DNA of 18,365 nt from contig CAAENO010000022.1 in NCBI GenBank assembly GCA_900757385.1, positions 1-18,365 on the forward strand. Direction: 5' to 3'. The stretch's first letter is position 1; the number at the start of each line of letters is the position of its first letter. A program made the translations under genes and the position numbers. Under the pieces are notes generated by a model, which did no database searches, had not been told where the DNA came from, and saw only the letters and a program-made list of their open reading frames with translations. Of this stretch, positions 14,261 through 18,365 are shown in pieces. This DNA comes from an uncultured Collinsella sp. Its GTDB lineage: Bacteria; Actinomycetota; Coriobacteriia; Coriobacteriales; Coriobacteriaceae.

Positions 14261-15082
14261 CTACAGCAGGTGCTCCTGGATAAAGATCGCAATGCCGTCA
14301 TTGTCGTTGCTGGCGGTTACAAAATCGGCGGCGGCGCGGGTGGCGGCGCTGCCGTTTGCCATGGCAACGCCCACGCCGGCGTCGGCCACCATGCAGGTGT
14401 CGTTATCGGCATCGCCAAACACGCAGATGTTCTGGAGCTCCATGTCGTTGAGCTCCGCCACGCGCACAAGGCCGCGAGTCTTGGACACGCGCGGATCCAT
14501 GAATTCGTAGAGCCGCTGCGTGGTTTGCAGAGCTGCCGCCTTAACAGTGTCATCGGCAAACGTCGACGCCCGCTCAATCACCCGCGGCATTACCTCGGGT
14601 GCCATGGTAAACATCACCTTGGGCTGCGGCTCGCGCAAAAACTCGGCAAAATCGACCACCTGGTAGGGCACGCCGTCGACGCGCGACAGGTGCTCGACGC
14701 ACGCATTGCTCTCGGGCACGTAGAACACGCCGTCTCGGGGGCAGACGGGCGTTGCCGGAAGGTCCGCCATGTGCTTGCAGATGCGCGCGATGGTCTCGCC
14801 CGGCAGCGGATAGCTCAGCTCGTTGATGTCGTGCGCACGGTCGATGACCTCGGCGCCACCGCAACCCACGAGCACGTCCACCAGGCCTTCGATGCCCCAG
14901 AGCTCGTACATGGCCTCGGTCGCGTGGGCGTCGCGCCCGGTGCACAGGCCAAAGAGCACGCCGCGCTCGCGCAGGGCGCGGATCGCCGCCACGGTGCGCG
15001 GGGACACCGTGTGCTGGCTCGTGAGCAGTGTGCCGTCGATATCGCAGAACACGGCTTTGATGTGGCTGAAGGTAGTGTCCAT
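14261..15082 (-). CDS. HAD-superfamily hydrolase, Cof-type (IIB) sugar or nucleotide phosphatase
   Basis: This is a cytosolic phosphohydrolase; substrate not predictable. The 273-residue product shows all four HAD motifs: motif I VFCDIDGTLL (D14, D16), motif II T48 in LCTGR, motif III K201 (SKTRGL) and motif IV GDADND (223-228) followed by the VADAGVGVAMANG block typical of Cof proteins. The cap lies between motifs II and III. I chose the ATG at 15082, which has AAAGG 5 nt upstream and starts directly before the HAD fold; the longer frame upstream reads through the palindromic repeats. The gene stands alone, with repeats on both sides. Confidence 0.93.
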   Translation of the reverse strand: MDTTFSHIKAVFCDIDGTLLTSQHTVSPRTVAAIRALRERGVLFGLCTGRDAHATEAMYELWGIEGLVDVLVGCGGAEVIDRAHDINELSYPLPGETIARICKHMADLPATPVCPRDGVFYVPESNACVEHLSRVDGVPYQVVDFAEFLREPQPKVMFTMAPEVMPRVIERASTFADDTVKAAALQTTQRLYEFMDPRVSKTRGLVRVAELNDMELQNICVFGDADNDTCMVADAGVGVAMANGSAATRAAADFVTASNDNDGIAIFIQEHLL

Positions 15083-15176
15083 GGGGGCCTTTCTGGGTTG
15101 TGCGGCGGTGTGGGGTATATTCGCAAACGGCGTACATGGTATACCAAGGCGCAGGCGCGGCCCGTTAAAGCAAAAA

Positions 15177-15209
15177 CCACCACAAAGGTGCCTGGCTCCT
15201 TTGTGGTGG
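15177..15209. repeat. palindromic repeat family 1, copy 3
   Basis: CCACCACAAAGG (15177-15188) and CCTTTGTGGTGG (15198-15209) are perfect 12-bp inverted arms around TGCCTGGCT. The right flank AAATGACGTTTGC is shared with copy 4 at 16748-16780, so the repeated unit is longer than the palindrome. Confidence 0.88.
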
Positions 15210-15227
15210 AAATGACGTTTGCGGGCC

Positions 15228-15292
15228 AAACCATCACAACATTCGACGTTTTTCGGCAAAATCGCAATTTTCATCGAATGTTGTGATGGTTT
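15228..15292. repeat. palindromic repeat family 2, copy 2
   Basis: Arms of 19 bp (15228-15246 and 15274-15292, core CCATCACAACATTCGA) are perfect inverted repeats around a centre that differs from copy 1 at only a few positions. The element touches the MFS stop codon (15294-15296) on its downstream side and could fold at the 3' end of that mRNA. Confidence 0.87.
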
Positions 15293-15293
15293 C

Positions 15294-16574
15294 TTACCGC
15301 TTTACGGCACGTTCTAAATGCCTGCGACCAAACAGCAGCAACGCCGCAGGGACCGCCGTCACGACCATGCCTGCCCCCACGAGTGTCCGTTGTACGCCAA
15401 ATGTTGCCGCCAGCCACGGGGCAATTGCCAGAGGGGCCACGCCAGCGAACATATTGCCAAAGCCCATGACCGAATTGACGCGACCAAGCTGCTCGAGCGG
15501 AGCCGTCGTTTGCACAATGGTGTTGTGGAGCGGGTTGACGACACCCCAAGCAATGCCCAGGGCGATCTGGCCGACGAGGGCCACGCCCACGTACGGCGTC
15601 CCCACATAGAGCAGACTTCCCAGGCCCACGGACATGAGCGCCACGAGCAGCGTTTTAAGGTTGACCAGGTGCGGCGGCAAGCGGAGCGCGAGCACGGCAC
15701 CCAGCACCGCGCCCACGCCCGAGGCCGACGAGAGCCAGCCCATCCACTCAACGCCAACGTGCAGAACATCGCGGTAGAAGAACGACTCCAGCGGATCGAA
15801 GGCACCGTAGCCAAAGTTCGAAAGAAAGATAATGCAAAACAGCAGGGCGAGAACGCTGTTGGTGAAGACTGTCTTGATGCTGGCTGCGAAGGTGGCACGG
15901 GCGGACGTGCTGGGGTTGGAGCTTTGTCCCGCACGCTCCCCTTCCTCTGCCGAATCGGCATCCGCATACCCGGCGACATGGCTGGCCTGCGGCCTAAAGC
16001 CCCAGCCGGCGACGAGCGCCAACACGGTAAAGAGCATCATGAGCACAAACACCGCGCGCGACGACGCAGCCGCCGCGACAAAGCCGCCCAGCGTGGGGCC
16101 AACGATGATACTCACGTTTGAAAACATGGCGATGGCGGAGTTGATGTCTTTGAGCTCGACAGGATCGTCGGTGAGGTAGGCCGGATAGGACGTGGCGATG
16201 GGCTGGGCGAATCCCATCGTAAAGCCCAGAAACACCGCGCCGAGCAGGACGACGCCGGTCGCGCTACCAAAGGCGATGATTGCCGCGCCAGTTGCGAGAG
16301 CGCCGATGATGCTCAGCAAGAAATGGCGGCGCGGACCCCATGCGTCGAGCGCAGCGCCGCCCGCAAAGGATCCCAGGATCACGAAAACGTTCATAAACAG
16401 AACGGCCAGCGATGTCGCCACGACTGAGGCATCGTCTGCATAGGTGAGCGTTCCGATGACGCCGATAAAATAACTGGTCTGAAACCCGGTGTAGATGAGA
16501 AAGCGCATCGCCACCAGGCGCTTGGCCTGCACGGACAGCGACGATTGAGGCTTTGAGAAAAGAGATGCGAGCAT
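15294..16574 (-). CDS. MFS transporter, 12-helix permease
   Basis: This is a proton-coupled or facilitated permease of the inner membrane; substrate unknown, a drug-efflux-like role is plausible. The 426-residue product has about twelve hydrophobic helices in two halves split by a charged loop (ADADSAEEGERAGQ region). The loop between helices 2 and 3 has the MFS motif A variant GGAALDAWGPRRHFL. The first helix pair follows RLVAMRFLIYTGFQTSYF. I chose the ATG at 16574 because AAGGAG lies 5 nt upstream; earlier in-frame ATGs have no ribosome site. It ends at a family 2 palindrome. An interrupted inverted repeat (16586-16603/16640-16651) lies in its upstream region. Confidence 0.92.
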   Translation of the reverse strand: MLASLFSKPQSSLSVQAKRLVAMRFLIYTGFQTSYFIGVIGTLTYADDASVVATSLAVLFMNVFVILGSFAGGAALDAWGPRRHFLLSIIGALATGAAIIAFGSATGVVLLGAVFLGFTMGFAQPIATSYPAYLTDDPVELKDINSAIAMFSNVSIIVGPTLGGFVAAAASSRAVFVLMMLFTVLALVAGWGFRPQASHVAGYADADSAEEGERAGQSSNPSTSARATFAASIKTVFTNSVLALLFCIIFLSNFGYGAFDPLESFFYRDVLHVGVEWMGWLSSASGVGAVLGAVLALRLPPHLVNLKTLLVALMSVGLGSLLYVGTPYVGVALVGQIALGIAWGVVNPLHNTIVQTTAPLEQLGRVNSVMGFGNMFAGVAPLAIAPWLAATFGVQRTLVGAGMVVTAVPAALLLFGRRHLERAVKR

Positions 16575-16585
16575 GGAGACTCCTT

Positions 16586-16651
16586 GTTTCATACGAATGC
16601 GGACGGCGGGCATTCACCACCGTCTGTCAAATCAATCTATCCGCATGAAAC
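16586..16651. promoter_or_regulatory. interrupted inverted repeat upstream of the MFS gene
   Basis: GTTTCAT...ATGCGGA (16586-16603, with a 4-nt interruption) can pair with TCCGCATGAAAC (16640-16651). It lies in the leader region of the MFS transporter and could be a leader hairpin or a regulator site. Weak call. Confidence 0.3.
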
Positions 16652-16747
16652 ATTAAGGACACATCAGGACCCTTCTCTCCGTTTTTCGCCCGTCATGAAC
16701 TACTTGGTAGATTGTAAGGCATGTCCCACACATCTACCAAAGCAAAA

Positions 16748-16780
16748 ACCACCACAAAGGTGCCTGGCCCCTTTGTGGTG
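16748..16780. repeat. palindromic repeat family 1, copy 4
   Basis: CCACCACAAAGG and CCTTTGTGGTGG are perfect 12-bp inverted arms around TGCCTGGCC. The preceding AGCAAAAA and the following AAATGACGTTTGC are shared with copy 3, giving a repeated unit of over 50 bp. Confidence 0.88.
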
Positions 16781-16802
16781 GAAATGACGTTTGCCCAGAT
16801 AA

Positions 16803-16839
16803 AACCTGCCAAAATAAACCTGTCCCTATTTGGCAGGTT
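16803..16839 (-). terminator. hairpin, candidate terminator of the MoaC-MobB gene
   Basis: AACCTGCCAAA (16803-16813) and TTTGGCAGGTT (16829-16839) are perfect 11-bp inverted arms around ATAAACCTGTCCCTA. On the minus strand the stem runs into TTTTATC. It lies about 130 nt beyond the gene. The central CCTGTCCC resembles the CCTGGCCC centre of family 1, so it may be a third related repeat family instead of a plain terminator. Confidence 0.5.
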
Positions 16840-16967
16840 ATGGCAGCGCAGCGAGCCGGTTCCAAGTGCCCCAGGTCGCCCCGAAAGAGGAGCGACGCGT
16901 ACTTTGGTACGCGAGCGACGGCTTGAGGGGCGAGATGGGGTGCTTGGGGCCGATGCAACGCCAAGCC

Positions 16968-18269
16968 TTAAAGGTGGTCTTGGATGAGATCGCAGATGGC
17001 TCGGGCGTCGTTGATGTTGATGGCCCGGGTCGCAAAGCCGGCGTCGAAGGCCTGGCGTGCCAGGGCCTCGTTGCAGGCAAGGGCTAGCGTGTGGCCATCG
17101 ACCAGGTCGAGCGAGCTCTTGCCGCGCAGACGGTCGACACCGGAGCGCGCGACCACGATGTTGTCGAAGCCCTCGGTCTTGTAGCCCTCGATGATCACCA
17201 CGTCGACATCGTTGTAGCGCGACAGCAGCTCGCGCGCGGGCATCTCGTCCTCCTCGCGCGTGTCGGCGTACTCCGCCCAGCGCGTGGCGCAGATAAGGCC
17301 CACGTGCTTGGATCCGGCCTGGTGATGGCGCCACGTATCCTTAGCGGGCACGTCGATATCAAAGCCGTGGTGCCCGTGATGCTTGAGCGAACCCACGCGC
17401 AGGCCGCGGCGAGTGAGCTCGGCGATAACCTTCTCGACGAGCGTGGTCTTGCCCGAGTTTTGGTAGCCGATAAACGCGATCGCGGGGACGGCCGGGGCCG
17501 GAGCTGCGGGCGCGACGGCGACGGGTGCGCTTGCGGGCGCGGCGCCGTCAGCGGCCACGGCCTCAACAGCAGCGGCCTGACGCTCTGCGCGATCCCATAC
17601 GCCCGAGCGGCCGCCTTCCTTGTGCAGCAGGCGCACGTCGACGATCTCCATGCCGCGATCGACGGCCTTGCACATGTCATAGATCGTAAGGCACGCGGCA
17701 CTCGCGCCGGTCAGAGCCTCCATCTCGATACCCGTCTTGCCCGTCACGCCGGCCGTGACCAGCACGTGAAAGCCAACCTGCCCGTCCGCACGCGCCGGCG
17801 CCCAGCCCTCGGGCACGTCCTCGGCCGGCGTCCCCGCCGGAGCGATGGGCGCAATGTCGCACTTGCTCTTGGTAATGAGCAACGGATGGCACATGGGGAT
17901 GATGTCGCTCGTGCGCTTGATGGCCATAATGCCCGCCACGCGCGCGCAGGCAAGCACGTCGCCCTTTTTGGCGCGGTCCTGCAGCACCATGGCCTGCGTC
18001 TCGGGATGCATGAGGATGGCGCCCTCGGCGATGGCAATGCGATGGGTCTCGGCCTTGTCGGACACGTCGACCATGCGTACCTCGCCCTTGGCGTCCACAT
18101 GCGTCAGCTCGTCGCGACGGGCGTCGCGGGCGGGCTCGGTGGCAGCGCTGGAAGTCGGCTGCGCGGGCGCTGCGGCGCTGCCAGCATTCGCCGCAGCCGT
18201 GGCTTTGTGGGCAGACATCGCGGCCCTGCGAGCGGCCTTGGTGGCATCGGCGTACCTGCTCTTGGCCAT
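16968..18269 (-). CDS. moaC-mobB: MoaC-MobB fusion: cyclic pyranopterin monophosphate synthase plus molybdopterin-guanine dinucleotide adapter
   Basis: MoaC (about 55-225) makes cyclic pyranopterin monophosphate early in molybdenum cofactor synthesis. It has MVDVSDKAETHR, KKGDVLACARVAGI (catalytic K102, matching E. coli K51), MCHPLLITK and EMEALTGASAACLTIYDMCKAVD (D198, matching D128). An Ala/Pro linker (226-262) joins MobB (263-433), a P-loop GTPase-like protein of the late guanylation step: Walker A GYQNSGKTT (268-276), LKHHGHHGFD and VDVVIIEGYK. The first 54 residues are an Ala-rich extension. The ATG at 18269 has GGAGGA 7 nt upstream. One polypeptide thus joins an early and a late step of the same pathway. 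Further cofactor genes may lie beyond the window edge. Confidence 0.96.
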   Translation of the reverse strand: MAKSRYADATKAARRAAMSAHKATAAANAGSAAAPAQPTSSAATEPARDARRDELTHVDAKGEVRMVDVSDKAETHRIAIAEGAILMHPETQAMVLQDRAKKGDVLACARVAGIMAIKRTSDIIPMCHPLLITKSKCDIAPIAPAGTPAEDVPEGWAPARADGQVGFHVLVTAGVTGKTGIEMEALTGASAACLTIYDMCKAVDRGMEIVDVRLLHKEGGRSGVWDRAERQAAAVEAVAADGAAPASAPVAVAPAAPAPAVPAIAFIGYQNSGKTTLVEKVIAELTRRGLRVGSLKHHGHHGFDIDVPAKDTWRHHQAGSKHVGLICATRWAEYADTREEDEMPARELLSRYNDVDVVIIEGYKTEGFDNIVVARSGVDRLRGKSSLDLVDGHTLALACNEALARQAFDAGFATRAININDARAICDLIQDHL

Positions 18270-18365
18270 ATGATCATCCTCCGATTTGGGACATAAATCG
18301 TTGCGTGCCCTCAATTATCGCGTGTTCCTGCGGTTTGTGGGCCACGGCATCGCGCCAAATCGAAA

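Larger units (their letters stand above)
16652..16967. other. intergenic region between the MoaC-MobB and MFS genes
   Basis: No gene is supported here. The stretch contains a family 1 palindrome (16748-16780), the hairpin at 16803-16839, and a small stem CGCGTAC/GTACGCG near 16896-16913. The two palindromes are separated by the shared flank AAATGACGTTTGC. Confidence 0.7.

Noticed and set aside
15083..15274. 64-codon N-terminal extension of the HAD phosphatase
   Set aside because: The extension reads through both palindromic repeats and the HAD fold starts right at the ATG at 15082, which has its own ribosome site.
17091..18296. Plus-strand open frame of 401 codons across the MoaC-MobB gene
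   Set aside because: Antisense to a fully supported gene; no ribosome site or domain.
18270..18365. Molybdenum cofactor riboswitch ahead of the MoaC-MobB gene
   Set aside because: Under 100 nt of leader is visible and I see no long multi-stem structure; only a GATAAT that could be a -10 box.
1..18365. tRNA or rRNA genes, insertion-sequence transposases, phage genes
   Set aside because: No cloverleaf with a T-loop GTTCRANNC, no rRNA segments and no transposase or integrase motifs were found on either strand.

Overview
The window comes from a high-GC Gram-positive genome, most likely a gut Coriobacteriia member such as Collinsella. The basis is a GatCAB amidotransferase operon, a class C sortase with LPXTG-type pilins, strong GGAGG ribosome sites, GC-rich codon use and a MoaC-MobB fusion. 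The genus is an inference; no search was possible. Every gene I can support lies on the minus strand, so transcription runs from high to low coordinates.

Layout from low to high coordinates: a 143-bp near-perfect palindrome (19-161) closes the gatCAB operon (168-3669), whose genes overlap through TAATG junctions. An intergenic stretch (3670-3996) holds 21-bp tandem repeats and two palindromic repeat families. Next come a class C sortase (3997-4935) and a winged-helix regulator of unknown role (5058-6026). Positions 6109-6843 hold a 254-bp direct duplication. Copy A carries a 49-codon hydrophobic/basic peptide gene with a perfect ribosome site, and a convergent structured small RNA; together they look like a type I toxin-antitoxin module. 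Copy B keeps the RNA but has lost the 5' half of the peptide gene. A strong terminator (6879-6916) follows. It ends a three-gene pilus operon read as tip adhesin (13747-10469), MPSTG pilin (10476-8806) and LPLTG pilin (8697-7018). An AT-rich, gene-free region (13748-14260) precedes that operon. After it come a HAD phosphatase (14261-15082), an MFS transporter (15294-16574) and a MoaC-MobB fusion (16968-18269), separated by more copies of the palindromic repeats.

How the parts work together: sortase, two FimA-like pilins and a large choice-of-anchor/SpaA/FctA-type adhesin make a complete sortase-assembled pilus locus. The sortase sits beyond the pilin terminator with its own neighbour regulator. 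The adhesin contains a run of nine G directly after its signal peptide, in frame here. That is a classic slipped-strand switch, and since the next pilin starts inside the adhesin stop codon by an 8-nt overlap, a frameshift could affect the whole pilus.

Most notable: (1) the probable type I toxin-antitoxin module with a partner-less second copy, next to the pilus island; (2) the probable phase-variable pilus adhesin; (3) three families of dispersed palindromes placed at gene 3' ends.
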